Source: Trichosphaerium sp. ATCC 40318 (Eukaryota; Discosea; Flabellinia; Trichosidae). From it: a stretch of 64,000 bases of DNA. A program made the translations under genes and the position numbers. Within the stretch, counting starts at the first letter, position 1; each line of letters begins with the position of its first letter. The notes under the pieces were generated by a model. It worked only from the letters and a program-made list of their open reading frames with translations. It did no database searches and was not told the DNA's origin. Positions 23,810-35,700 of this stretch are shown here, piece by piece. The DNA lies in NCBI GenBank assembly GCA_038496445.1, contig JALMLS010000453.1, forward strand, positions 62,001-126,000, read 5' to 3'.

Positions 23810-25875
23810 CAGGGCTGAAACTCAACAAGGCATTTTTGGACAATGCCTAGGCATTTTCATCAAATAATGCCTTATTTTTTACAAAAATGCCTAGTTTTTG
23901 CCTCATTCAAAAAGGCAAATACAGGGCAATGCCTTATTTTTTGATGAAAAATGCTTGCATCTGGTACACAAGATTGCAATGGTTTTGCCTGCATATTTTT
24001 AGGAATTATGCCCTTCAAATTAGGGCATAACTCATGCATCAATGCCTTATTTTGAAGGCAAAAAGTAAGCATTATCATAGTCTACAGTGCCTAATAAACC
24101 AGGGCATTTTCAGGTAATAACACAACTATTTATTTTATAATACAGTACACAATACACAAAACTCCTAAGTCCACATTTGAAAAAACCTTAAAGAAAATAT
24201 GAGATGGTGTAGAAAAAAAAAAAACTTACCTTGTAGTGTTAGAATTCCGTGGTCCTGGAAATATCGCGGAGTTCACTCCTACTACTGTTGTAGGTGAAAT
24301 AGAGTGCTGCGGTCCGTTTGGCGGTGGTTTCGTCTAATTTCATGAATTACTAAGAGCTCTAGGTGCCTATCTATATAAAACGTCAGTAGGTGATGTGAAA
24401 AAAAAAGTGTAAAAGTTGTTTGACTGTTACTTACCTTAAACCACTTCCTTAATGTGATCAGTCCTATGATATAGTATAGGCAATGCCTTATATATGAATT
24501 AAAATACAAGGCATATATTGCTTAAAAAAATAAGGCATAATAAAGGCATAAAGTACTTGCAATACAGGGCATTACTTGATTTTATGCAATGCCAAAAAAT
24601 GCAACACAACAGGTCTAAAAATTAAAGTGGTATATACCAGTTTTTTTATGGTATATACCACTTTTTTCAACAAAATGGTATATGAACTGGTATATACCAT
24701 TTTGAAATACCACTTTTTTTAAAAATTAAGTGAATAAAAAAGTGGTATATAGAAGTGGTATATACCACTTTTCATTCACATAATGAGACCTTCTAAAAAT
24801 GGTATATAAAGTGGTATATACCACTTTTTTATGGTATGTGGTATATACCACCTTTTTATTGGTATATACCACTTTTATGGTATGCTTCAAGAAGGTCATT
24901 AAGGAGCTTTTTGGTAATGGGTTTTCTTGTTGAACGATCATGGACGTCATACATTGAACGGTGCGTAGGGACCTTAGTATATCATAGAATCTAACCAAAC
25001 CAAGCTCATTCGGACCGCAGGACCTGATTCCAGTACCAACATTGAGGAAACTATATTGCAGGTATTATACAGACGTTCGTGGGTACCAGACAAAGTTTTA
25101 TTTTATTTTCGTTTGATATACATTAACCGACCTACGTAGGCCTTAGTAATAGATAGATTCAGGTGGAACCACTTTCATTAGGTGCGCAGCATGTTTTTAC
25201 AGTAGGTACAGCAAGCTCATGGAGATGGACGAATTTTCCAGACGCCCATAGTAATGTAACTGTAGTGGACATTGTCCAAAACTTGTAACTCACAAACTGT
25301 GTATTAAATAAAGTGTATTTTCTGGAATTGCAGGTGTACTATAAGTAAGCATAAAGTGGTATATAAGAGTGGTATATACCATGAAAAACTGGTATAAAAG
25401 TGGTATATAACTGGTATATACCTAAAAAAAGTGGTATAAAAAAGTGGTATATTTTTTTTTTTCTGGTGAAAAAAAGTGGTATATTTTCTGTTTTTATACC
25501 TGTTTTTTTTGGTATATTGTTGGTATATTTGGTCAATATACCACTTTTTTTGGTATATTTCGGTCAAAATATACCACTTTTTTTGGTATATACCATAAAA
25601 AACTGGTATAAAAAAGTGGTATAAAAGTGGTATATACCAAAAAAACTGGTATATTTTTTTAGACCTGAAGGCATTACCTGATTTTATGCAATGCCAAAAG
25701 ATGCCCAAAAATGCCTGGTATTAATGCCTTTTTGATGAAGGCATTGCCTTTTTGTAAAAATGCCTTATTTTATTGGGCATTGCCAAATGCAAATGCCTTG
25801 ATTTTGCCATCTAATGCCAAATGTTAGGAATATGCATCATTTTTTAAGGCAATGCCTAGCTGAGTTTCAGCCCTG
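23810..25875. mobile_element. transposon B (CAGGGCTGAAACTCA termini, GGCATT/AATGCC arrays)
   Basis: A 2,066-bp element bounded by a perfect 15-bp inverted repeat, CAGGGCTGAAACTCA (23810-23824) and its complement (25861-25875), with TT flanking each side. The arms are packed with AATGCC/GGCATT words (23828-24110, 24480-24605 and 25668-25860). Copy A2 is nested inside; without it B is about 1.0 kb. Its centre (about 24120-24470) holds, on the minus strand, two exon-like pieces with GTAAGT donors (LITLRKWFK, then RHLELLVIHEIRRNHRQTD) that may be the debris of a split gene. No complete transposase is visible. Confidence 0.82.
24610..25667. mobile_element. transposon A2, nested in transposon B
   Basis: A 1,058-bp near-identical sister of A1 with the same CAGGTCTAAAAA ends, flanked by AA (24608-24609 and 25668-25669). 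The few differences from A1, for example in the central frame and arm spacing, imply recent transposition. Its insertion in B shows that the A family was active after B. Confidence 0.87.
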
Positions 25876-26523
25876 TTCTTCTAAGCACCTTTAGACCCAA
25901 CTATCCGCTATTAAATAGGGTATTTCGGTAATACCGCCAAAATTACCCGCCAAGGAGCCTTAATTTTAAGTAGCACGCCAATTCTAGGTTACAAACCTTA
26001 ATCAAGGCACGTTAATAAGTGTACATGTCTTTTTCGGTTGTTTTTGATTACGGTGGTTGAAAAACAAATCAAATTTCTTTGAGCCAATTTTTTGCAATCT
26101 GGTTGAGTCAGCTGAAAGATTCACTACACAAGTGCTGTAAATGTTCCTAACGTTCACAGCACTTGTTGTGGGACGTATTTTAGTTGCCACAGCGAGTGGC
26201 TCACTCACTTTAAATAAGAAAAGTATTAGTAATTTAGTTGCAATACATTTAAGTAATTTTGTTTTGAAGTCTTCCTCCTTTCTGCTTCCTGGCGTATATA
26301 ACACTTCTATTTTACAAATCTCAACTTATCACATTTATTTTCCCTCAGTATTCTGCGTTGAGACCTTCTTAGAGAGCTCAAAACCTGTTTGCAACCAATA
26401 ACTTTACAAAATTCCTGAGCTTTACAGGTTACCTCGCTTTATCGGGCTAATTTAAATCTCCCTTCATTATGTCTCCGAATACTTGTGCAAACGCTCTGTA
26501 ACCAATTTTAAAGTACTGCGCAC
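25876..26523. other. intergenic, no convincing gene
   Basis: Spacer between transposon B and the Crinkler-type gene. An open frame over 26141-26401 lacks family features and is not called. Confidence 0.4.
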
Positions 26524-28583
26524 ATGGCAAGCAACGGTTTCCAACTAACTTACAAAGTAGCTTTGACTCTTCAAAAGTTGAAAGAAAAGTCATACAAGCA
26601 ACTGAAAGCTATAGCGAATGATATACAGCTCAATGTGAGCGCCGTTTCAAAGGACACCTTGGCCGAGAAGATTTTCTACTCTACACGTACGCTTTTCACC
26701 TTTACCAGGTTTATCACATCAAACCTGTTTTTTATCTTATCAATCTAATTTTTTTCGTAGATAAAAGAACAGAGAAACAGCGCTCTATGGAGGGCCCAGC
26801 AGCTTTCAGCGAAGATGCACGGCGTAGAGCTGAGAATCAATTGTTGTCACAGGATTTGGTACGGGCTATGATTGCGGAGTCTGCTCGCGAGGCTAGGTCT
26901 GAATTCGATTCGAAAATACTGCAAATGAACATAGAACTTGAAGACCTACACACGAAACATAAGGCCGATAAAGAGCTAATGGGCCGGCTTGCCAAAAAGT
27001 GTAAGGCCACTGAGCAAACGGTGCTCCATATAAATTTGTCACAGCGATCTCAGACGTTGTCAACGTACATAGAACAAGGTACCTACCTGCTAACACTCCT
27101 AACAAATGCCACTAACAAATATCTTTTAGTTGAGCTTACAATCGGCAAGCGTTTCCAGGCTGTCGCTCTAACCCTTAAAGACGAGTTTGTTAGTACTGTC
27201 GTTAAAGTTCCTAAGGGCTTTTTACGAAAGAATGGCAAGTTACAAAAAAGCTGGGAGAAGGAGAAGGATTTCAATGAAGATCTTCGTTGTTGGTTTGCCA
27301 AACAGGAAAATGCTTTGCCATTTTTGAAAATTTATGACACGCACCTAAAGCCGTGTACTACGACAGGCACAAAAGACGTGTCAACCTCAAAACCTGACTT
27401 GTCTGTGCTACCTAAAGACACGTTTATTTTCGGAGTGTTACGGATAAGAACATATCACATGGCTTTAGTTTTGGAGCTAAAAGCTGGCAGTACGACAACT
27501 TTTTTTTCTGGTTTTTTTCCGTTCCTTTAACTTACTCATTTTCTTCAGATTCGTTCAGTACTACATCTGTAGGGCAAGCAGTAAAGTATGAGTTAACCAT
27601 ATTGCGTTCCCAAAAGCTTTGAACGTTTGTGTATGTAGTACTTATGAACTACTCAAAAGTGATGATTATGAAAATTGTAATGGAACAAGATGATGTTGTT
27701 CCACGGTATTACAAAGATATTATCCCATACAACAAAGGTGGCTTGAAACGCCTATTTCAAGTTCTTCACCAATCGCCGGAAACCCTCGGCTATGTCACAA
27801 AGTTCTTCCACTACAAGAACCGAAGATATTCTCCTGAAAGATGTTGTGGCATCGGTTCGTTTGCTACAGTCTATGGTGTACCTGTTTTAGATGGTGAGGA
27901 AGGTATCCAAATAGTAGCAATAAAGGAGTTCAAAGACCTTCCTAATGTAAAGAATATGATAAAGAAGGAAGCAAGATATATGAACATCCTCGAGACACTT
28001 GACACTGTCCCAAAAGTGGTATGTTTTTTTTTCTTCAAAGTCTTTCCGTTCTAATTGTTTGTTAGCTCCAATGTACGAACAAAACCATTGTAATGCAGCC
28101 TGTTGGTACAAAGATTTACAACTTGGCAAGTATTCCAAACATCCAGGATTGGATTCGTCAAGTTGTAGAAACACTTCGATTAGCACACAAGCGAGGGTTT
28201 ATTCATCGGTGAGTTCAGTTTCGTTTTTCTTATTTGACATTTTCTTACATAATTTTAGGGATATCTCAACATCTAACATCCTGTTGTTCGAAGAAAAAGC
28301 TCTTGTCATCGATTGGGGAGCCTCTGTAGATATAGATACGGATGTGCTAACTGGAGGTGGATTTAAATACTGCAATCTGCTCGTTTTGGAGAATTATGAT
28401 CCGACAGCGATGATCTCTTATAGCGCTACCCATGACTTGTTCTCCTTTGTTCGTGTACTAATATACATGAAACTTATCCCACAATGCCAAAGGGAAATAG
28501 ATATAGCCTACACAGAATGGGTAGACGCCTTAAAGAGATACAGTTACGGTGCAGAAAAAGAAGTTGTAAAATGCAAGGCTTTA

Positions 28584-30207
28584 CAGGTCTAAAATTCTCG
28601 AGCTGTTTTTATGGTAGATACCATGAATTTGTGGTATAATTATACCATTGATTACAATTTTATACCACAAATTCCAGTATAATATACCATAAATCAAAGG
28701 ATTTGTACCATAAAACAGCCAAATTATACCATAAATATGCAGTAGAAAGTGCGAATTTATACCATATTTTTTCACCTGAAAAAATGCAATATATGGTATA
28801 ATTCTACCATAAAACATGGTATAAAACACAGTATAATACCACAAAGTCTGGTATATTATACCTTAAAACTTGGTAGATTATACCACAAAACCAAGTGTAT
28901 TATACCGTGTAAAAACTGTTCTAATAATAAAACCACATTTATTAATACATTTTTTTGTTTACATCTGTGACCTTTGGTTTTGTCCATATCCTCTTTTGTG
29001 GTAGTTGACACATCAAATAACCTTCAAAAAAAATATTGTACTTGCTGTAAGTGCATCGAATGGACATAGCATGAAAACTAAAAGAAGAATTAGTGAAGGC
29101 TTGATGCACAAAATAAATAGTCGTACAAAAATTGCTGTTTTGTTGTGGTGGCAGCACTGGGAGTAACAAATGACCTGTGTGGTGGAGCCAAACCAAGACT
29201 AAAACAAAGAAATGAAAATAACTGCCAACTTCATCGGAAACAAGTTCTAGCGGAATCGTACCTGTTAGCTAACACATCTTGGTTTTTTTTTTATCATCTA
29301 TTTAGCTTGGTTAAAACCTATGGCAAGCGGCTTCAAAACAACTACTTTTAGCGTACCTTGTGTTGTGCGGGCGATAAACTGGACAAGACTTAGTTTTGTG
29401 CTCTGACTTAGCCAATTGGTTTACAATATCACTCATAAGGTCAACGCATGGGTGTGAAGCCTAAATGCTATCTGTTCTGGCAAATGCGGGCGTTTAGTAG
29501 GGAAAAATTCAAAAAAATCCAAAAAAAACCAAAAAACTCAAAAAATGGGTAGGCTCTGAAACAACTTGGCCTTATAGCACTATTCACGCATTTTAACATG
29601 CATTGGAGCGTATATCAAAAATGTCAAAAAAAAATAAATAATTTTGCTCCTGATTTGGTAAATGAGGCTGTATGGTGTTGATTGAGTGTAAAAATGCCTA
29701 TGGAGGGGAGAAAAAAATGAGAGCCGGGGAAAAAAACCTCCAACTGGAGGTTTTTTGCGAATGGGCATTTTTCAAGCGCTAAACGCGTTTTTGGTGTGTC
29801 TACCACTGTAGCGTTCTAACATGGGGTACATGGAGTGGTTTCTTCCTCAAATACTGTCAATCGGAGAAAATTGGCCAATTTATCCCTAAAACGCCCGCAA
29901 TTGGGGCGCGTTACCAGATTTCTCTCTTAAAACTGTTTTTCACACATTTATATGCCAATTATGTTCAATAACGGCTACTGTCAAAGCATTGTGTGGTATG
30001 GCGTTTGCGTAGGGCCAAAGGCTATTAAATCAAGTATAGACCAAGTGAGCTTTGACTAACTTATACTTATACGGTATAATACCACGGTATAATACCACAT
30101 TTTATGGTATACTTATATGGTATAATTATGGATTATACTGAGCTTGTACCATAAAAGGTGATTATACCATAAAATACGGTATAATACCATGATAATTTTC
30201 AGACCTG
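28584..30207. mobile_element. transposon C (CAGGTCTRAAATT termini, TATACCA arrays)
   Basis: A 1,624-bp element with ends CAGGTCTAAAATT and AATTTTCAGACCTG, sharing the outer word with family A. The left arm (28600-28915) and right arm (30065-30190) are arrays of TATACCA/TGGTATA words, with different spacing from A. The flanks are TTTA on the left and TTTA on the right; a 2-bp TT duplication with one changed base also fits and would leave an uninterrupted exon of the host gene before insertion. The right terminus reads TTTTCAG, a good splice acceptor. The interior encodes no recognisable protein and contains a nested inverted-repeat element at 29485-29899. Confidence 0.75.
29485..29899. repeat. 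415-bp inverted-repeat element nested in transposon C
   Basis: The left end TGCGGGCGTTTAGTAGGGA and right end TCCCTAAAACGCCCGCA are imperfect complements. Between them lies low-complexity A-rich sequence and no protein frame. This looks like a small MITE-type insertion. A similar word, TTGCGGGCGTAAAAC, occurs near 63847, perhaps the edge of a relative. Confidence 0.5.
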
Positions 30208-30396
30208 TTTATAAACTGTTGGCAAAATAACACAAGTGCTCATACTTGGGATCCTAGCTTTGCTAAAGCATATGATGGAGACTATGATGGATTAATAGAG
30301 CAACTATGTTTAGTTTTCGGAGGAGTCATTAAGCGCTGTGTTAAGTGTAACTCTCAAGGATTTTGTAAACATAGAAGAAATCAATTTACAAAATAA

Positions 30397-30829
30397 ATTC
30401 AGAACTGCTTTGCCTTTGTGTTGCACTAACACCTTGATCAAAACTCGTTGTACATGTAGTTAGTTACGTATAAGTGCTAGACAACTACGATACAGCTAAG
30501 GTTGTAACGAAAGTGTTCTTTCTAAGTTCACTGAATTTGTACAAATCAAATTTCAACCTTCTTGCTTTTTTTTTCAATCTTGCCTCTTTTTGAATTTCTT
30601 TACGCCTTTTCAGCTATGAGAGTGTGAAAAAAAGTTATTTTCACGTGGTAGGGTAAACTAATTCTCCTATTGATTACGTACCCTACATAGTAAGTTGCAA
30701 CGTGTTACAACCACCATAGATATACACAAATTGGACAACCACATGTTTTGTTTTACTGTTAAGGCAAACGTAACGAATCTTAATTCATTCGATCGAAAAC
30801 GAACGAAATAACAAGCCTACTATCTTACC
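30397..30829. other. intergenic, no gene seen
   Basis: 3' flank of the Crinkler-type gene and upstream region of the next gene. It holds a CACGTG at about 30643. No exon was recognised. Confidence 0.4.
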
Positions 30830-32623
30830 ATGCAAAAAGTGAGTAAACACACGTATTTAGACAGCTCTTATTAACTCGTGCAGATTTTGCTTGCGATGAT
30901 TGCTTTCATTCTTTGTAGTGTAGCTCTTGGAGGTATCTACAAGGCTACTGGTGGCGTAAGGCAATTCGAAAAAGGTAATCCATGTGCACAGGACTACGCA
31001 TGGTTTATAGAGCAGGCCAATAAGAAAGGTTAGACCCTTTGTAACTACTATCAAAACGGCGAAAAGTCGCACTGTCATTTTTTCTGTTTTCGCTTTACAA
31101 CAATGGTAGCGTGTCACCACATAGAGTTTATGAAGGATGGTTCAAAGTATGAGTATTTTCAAGCATGGGCGCAGGTCAGCGGACAAAACCATGACCCTAT
31201 AATAGCAAGGTAACCTATTTTATGTAAAAACAAATTTGCTCAAAAACAGTTATGTTTTAAACTGACACTGTAAAAAAGATTCGTAGACGGTGCAGGCAAG
31301 ATTTGTGAAAAGGTACGTCGTTTGGGCACGTGTTTTTGAGACAAAAATTAGTACACAGCTATGCGGAAAGTAGAGTTGTAACGCTTTCGAAATGCTCAAG
31401 TAGTGACTTTAAGGCTAAAAATAAAATAGTAGCAGGACAGTTTATTTAGGAAGCACATTTAGCTAAATGGTTTTAACCCTTTTGTAGTCTGAAACCAGCG
31501 GCGACGATACAAGTGCTACAGGGTGTATTATTGATATTGACCGTTGGATAATGTATTGTGGATCAAAGCAAGGTGGTAATCAACCTGGGGACTTTAGAAC
31601 ATGGTCAAACGGTGCTTGGATACAATCTTGGTTCGGCAGTTCGAGCTTTGGCATTGCCCAGAAGAGCAACGTAAAAACTTGCGTTCTATACGAGGTACAC
31701 AATAGTAGATATACCAGCATGTTGTAATACTGTTCGATGTGTAGGTTGATCCAGACACGTTGTTAACAAAAAAAGCAACCTTCTTGGGTGCTATCTACAG
31801 TAAAGGTGATCCTGCGCCTTGTACTATTGTAGATATGTGGTTCAGTGGTAGTGATAGCATTAATGTACTTGCGAACGCGAGATGGGGTCCTCTATTCCAT
31901 GTTCCAAGTCCGCCTAAACCTCTTGTAATTGCCCAAAATTATCGGTACCAGCCTTTGTTCTTTCTTCTTTTGTTTACAGTTATAACTGGTTTAGGTTTAA
32001 CTGTAACAGCTGCGGTGACATTGCATACCAACTAGCGTTCCCTCTAGACTTGACCAAACCAACCGAAATCTGTGCTTTTGAGGAACAAGTTGCTGGTAAT
32101 TTGATTTGCTTGCAAAACGTAAACTGACTTCATCACATAGGTGTTGATTATGGTGAGGAAGGAGATGATATGCAGACTCTTTGCGCGTGTGATCTAGAGG
32201 GTAAGATGATAAATGGAGAACCAGCCGAACCCCAAGTTTGCCCAAATAGGTATGACAACACAGTTGTTCATTTTTGATTCTTGCTGTTGAAAAAAAATAG
32301 AAAGCTTACTTTTGAACCTGTTCCTGGCTGTACTGGTGAATGCTACACTAAAGGGATAAACAAAATTCAACAAGGTACGATTACGAGATGTTTGATAATA
32401 GCGTAGGGCCAGCAAGAACCAAATGAACAAATCAAATGAAATCGACCTTCATTAAAAAAATCTCACCTGCCTACCTTTAGGTGATTCACCTGGTAATCAA
32501 ACATCAACAACAGTATCCCCCAGCGACTCTTCACCAAGAGAGAATTTAAATTCAGCATCATTTAAAATATCTCTTTGTATGAGCTCTCTATTACTAGTAG
32601 TAGCTTGGTTTGTATTGGAATAA
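30830..32623 (+). CDS. predicted GPI-anchored secreted protein
   Basis: ATG 30830 is followed after three codons by an intron. The joined start reads MQKILLAMIAFILCSVALGG, a signal peptide. Exons continue with NPCAQDYAWFIEQANKK, YEYFQAWAQVSGQNHD, FVDGAGKICEK, a large exon from about 31488 (CIIDIDRWIMYCGSKQGG, ARWGPLFHVPSPPKPL), then NCNSCGDIAYQLAFPLDL, and PVPGCTGECYTKGINK. The 35-nt intron at 31945-31979 is well supported because it alone keeps the frame open. The C-terminus is Ser/Thr-rich (TSTTVSPSDSSP) and ends with a hydrophobic tail SLLLVVAWFVLE before TAA, the layout of a GPI signal. About ten Cys suggest a disulphide-bonded ectodomain. No family is recognised. Confidence 0.68.
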
Positions 32624-32790
32624 ACGTCAACAGCTTTTAGAATAGTAGTTTTTTTTGTTTTCTTTTGTCTTGTACACGTGATAGTTTTAGTTTTTTGAAA
32701 AACCATGTATTTTTTGGTTTTCAGTTTATAATTAACCTTTCAGCATCTTCCATACCAGTCATCACCATTACGTCCTTAGTGTTTGTCAAT

Positions 32791-35700
32791 TTAAGCTTCG
32801 GTGTTGTGTTCACAAAAAAAAAAGAGGTCGTACTGGGCCATTGCTCCGTAGATGTCGTAAATATAAATACACTCCAGTAGCAACAAGTGCTATAACAAAC
32901 AGCAAGCAACTCCTATGAAAAAAACACATTAGATCTAACGAAAAGAAGGACAGAAACCAACAATTTTTTTTTTTTGGGTGATTGTTTTGCTTCCTCATCC
33001 AAGTTTGTACGTACAAAGCAATGAGAAAAATCTCCCAAATGGCAAGTTTAGTATGGTGCGGTAATGGTTTCCTTTGGTAACTGAAAGCAATAGGTCTGTA
33101 ATTCTCAAGAGGTATTGTAACATTAACTGTTATAGTGCTATTACAGATATATGAAATAACAAGTTCAACAGGCGATTCATTAGTAATCAATCCTCCCTTT
33201 CCTTCAACGATGTTAAAGACAATCGTGAAAGTGTGCATTATTTGAGGCACTTGACTAGCATAGGAGTTGTACAAAAGCCAGTGCAAAAAAAATTCGTAAA
33301 AACAAGAAGATAATAAATACACAGCAGTAGGGATGCTTGTGTGGGTTAAAAACGTACTTGTTATGTTACCACTAATCTTAGGATTACATCCAATCTCTGG
33401 CACAACTGTTACAGTAGGTGTACCAACCTTTTGAGTCAACGGTATATTCATCTTAAAATAGAATCTATCTGTTGTTTGATGGAAAGATACAACACCATCT
33501 TAACAAAAGAGTAAGAATCACGTGATAAATTTTTTTGCTTTTCAATGAAACTAAAGCTTATATTTATGCTTACCAGAAGATCCACGCTGCCATAAATCTG
33601 CTGTCAACCCGTTGGTAACGATTTGTTTATTTTCTGAAAATCAGTAATTAGCAACAAAGAAAAGCTTAAATTTTACAACGTACTGTAGTCTACTGTATCA
33701 GTCCACATATCCAGTCCAGTTCTTAGACCAGAAGAAGACTTGTACCATGAGAAATTCGCTGTTGTATACGGTTCCATGCCAATAGAAACAGTAACAGGTT
33801 GGACACCTAAGTTTTTTGTGAGCGACAGACAATAATACAAAGACTGTCTTTTCTTACCTATCTTCGGGCAATCATAGTATATTATTAATATAGCTGCTAT
33901 ATTTGGTTGTAGAATACCACCATGCCTATGTTCAGAGAGTTAAGTAAAGGTAAAAAATTTAAGCAACTTTTTTTAACTTCTACGTACGCTGCTTCACCAC
34001 CAATTACTGCTGTGCAAAGAGATGGTTTGCTAAGTGTTACCACCGGTGTTGTGTAATTTATATTGGAAGTATCGTTATGTACCTATCGCTTCAGGCATGA
34101 GAATCGAATTTTAAAAGAAAATAACACGTGCCCAAATGTAAAAATAGGTTGCAGCAGAATTAGCATGCACTACTGTTCCATTGAAGTTACCATGCCTCCA
34201 TGGTTCTAGAGGAACACCATACTCCATAACTTCTGTATTATTAGCACTTGTGCCTATGAACAAACCGTCAAGCTGACCACCGATATGCTTCTCCCAACTA
34301 AACATATTTAGGTTTTTTGGATTTGTTGGTCTATTACCTCCAAGATACAGGTGTTTGCGACTCGAATGTAATAATAACAATAACCTCTGATATCCCAGCA
34401 GTAGTACAATTATAATTAACAGTCAAAGCCTGTGGTGTAACAGGTTGAAGCATTTTTCCAGTGAGATTTTTAGTGAAGTATGAATTACAAAGTCGTGATG
34501 AATCAACAACTGAAGTAGACATTATCTTTAAACCTGCATTCGTATTCTAATAACACAGCAACAAATGGTTAGTACAATAAGACCTTATTTCCATAAAATT
34601 CGTACCAGCCAGAAGGTAGTAGATAGTACTTTCTCTTCAACAATGTGACTATGATTTTGAAGTTGCCAAGTTACTTTTGGGATTCCTTTGAGTACCACTT
34701 CATCACCTCCTGTCACGTGTTAATGTTGTGATCAAGTATTTTAAAAAACGTGCCTTTCGTCAAACCAACATTTACATGCTCATTAGAAGCAGGACAATGC
34801 TTCGTCCATACAAACTCAACATTTTTAAACGCCTGCAAGCAATTAAATTGTCTTCATTAAGCTCGCTTTTATTACCTTTAGTGGCACAATGAGTGTTATC
34901 CTAACAACGGCATCTGGAACCAAACATGTATAAGTAACATTAAGGTCACATGGCTTGTCTGTTATTATACCACCGCTTCTTAAAAAGCATGTTAACATGT
35001 TGGCTAAAAAATAGTTTGATCGTACATTGCCTGGCCACTAAATGAAACGCTGACGAATTTTGGTTCTGCGAAAGTGAGTGGTGATCCTATTTCTTGTACA
35101 CCGTTTAACTCAGTTGTATTTGGTTTTATAGAGAACCAAAATGTGGTAGATTTCTCATTAGCTGGAACAGAATATGTCGAGGAATCTAGTCGATTTAGCA
35201 ACTTGTGTTGCGTAAGAAAATCAAAAAAGTGCTTACTCCTTGACCATGCGGGGTCTGCTATGCCGTTATCTACAACATCATTTTCATCAGGTTTTAGACC
35301 TACTGAGAATCCATCGCGGACACCACCAACAATCTGTGACAATCAGTTATTTCTACATTCAAAAAAAATAAAAAACATCAAGCCTTTCTCAGCTCAGTAC
35401 CTTTCTCCAACCAAATGCAATAGCGTTGTAGATACCACCAAGATTCATATGAACTTCAATCTAGTATTAATCATTAACGTTAATAAGAGTTGTTTCACAA
35501 AAGATGTAACAAAGAATGTTTTTTTAGTTTTTAAATATCCGTACAAGTACTGAAGTATCATTCTTATTTGTAGACATTGTGCAGTTGTAAACAACAACAA
35601 TTTCTTGAGTAGAGTTATTGGCAACAGTGATATTTTCTCCTTTAGAGAAATAAGGACAGCACATTTCAGAGTTTTTGGAGAGAACTACAATAAGGGTTAA

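Larger units (their letters stand above)
26524..30396 (+). pseudogene. Crinkler-type nuclease-kinase protein, interrupted
   Basis: Matches the Crinkler (CRN) architecture of a restriction-endonuclease-like domain followed by a protein-kinase-like domain. Exons: 26524-26686, 26761-27489, 27549-28018, 28066-28208, 28259-28548, and a last piece ending in TAA at 30394-30396. An N-terminal helical and coiled-coil region is followed by the nuclease motifs KPDLSVL, LELKAG and GQAVKYE (D, ExK and Q-x3-Y pattern). The kinase-like part has GIGSFATVYG, VAIKEF, HRDISTSN and VIDWG (DWG instead of DFG). Two lesions are visible: an in-frame TGA at 27620-27622 between the two domains, and transposon C (28584-30207) in the region encoding the C-terminal kinase lobe. 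Known CRN proteins act in nuclei, in conflicts or as effectors; the role here is unknown. The gene is probably decaying, unless it is rescued by splicing. Confidence 0.82.

Noticed and set aside
22050-25667. Possible CRISPR-like or satellite array because of many short repeats
   Set aside because: The repeats have irregular spacing, are palindromic, stop at inverted ends with target duplications and occur as two dispersed copies, so a transposon explains them; the organism is eukaryotic.
22166-25708. Several Tyr/Ile-rich open frames on both strands
   Set aside because: They are translations of the GGTATATACC arrays in transposons A1 and A2, not proteins.
35074-35553. Long plus-strand frame of 159 codons
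   Set aside because: It is the shadow of minus-strand exons carrying the NVVxNGV repeat, which belong to the large surface gene.
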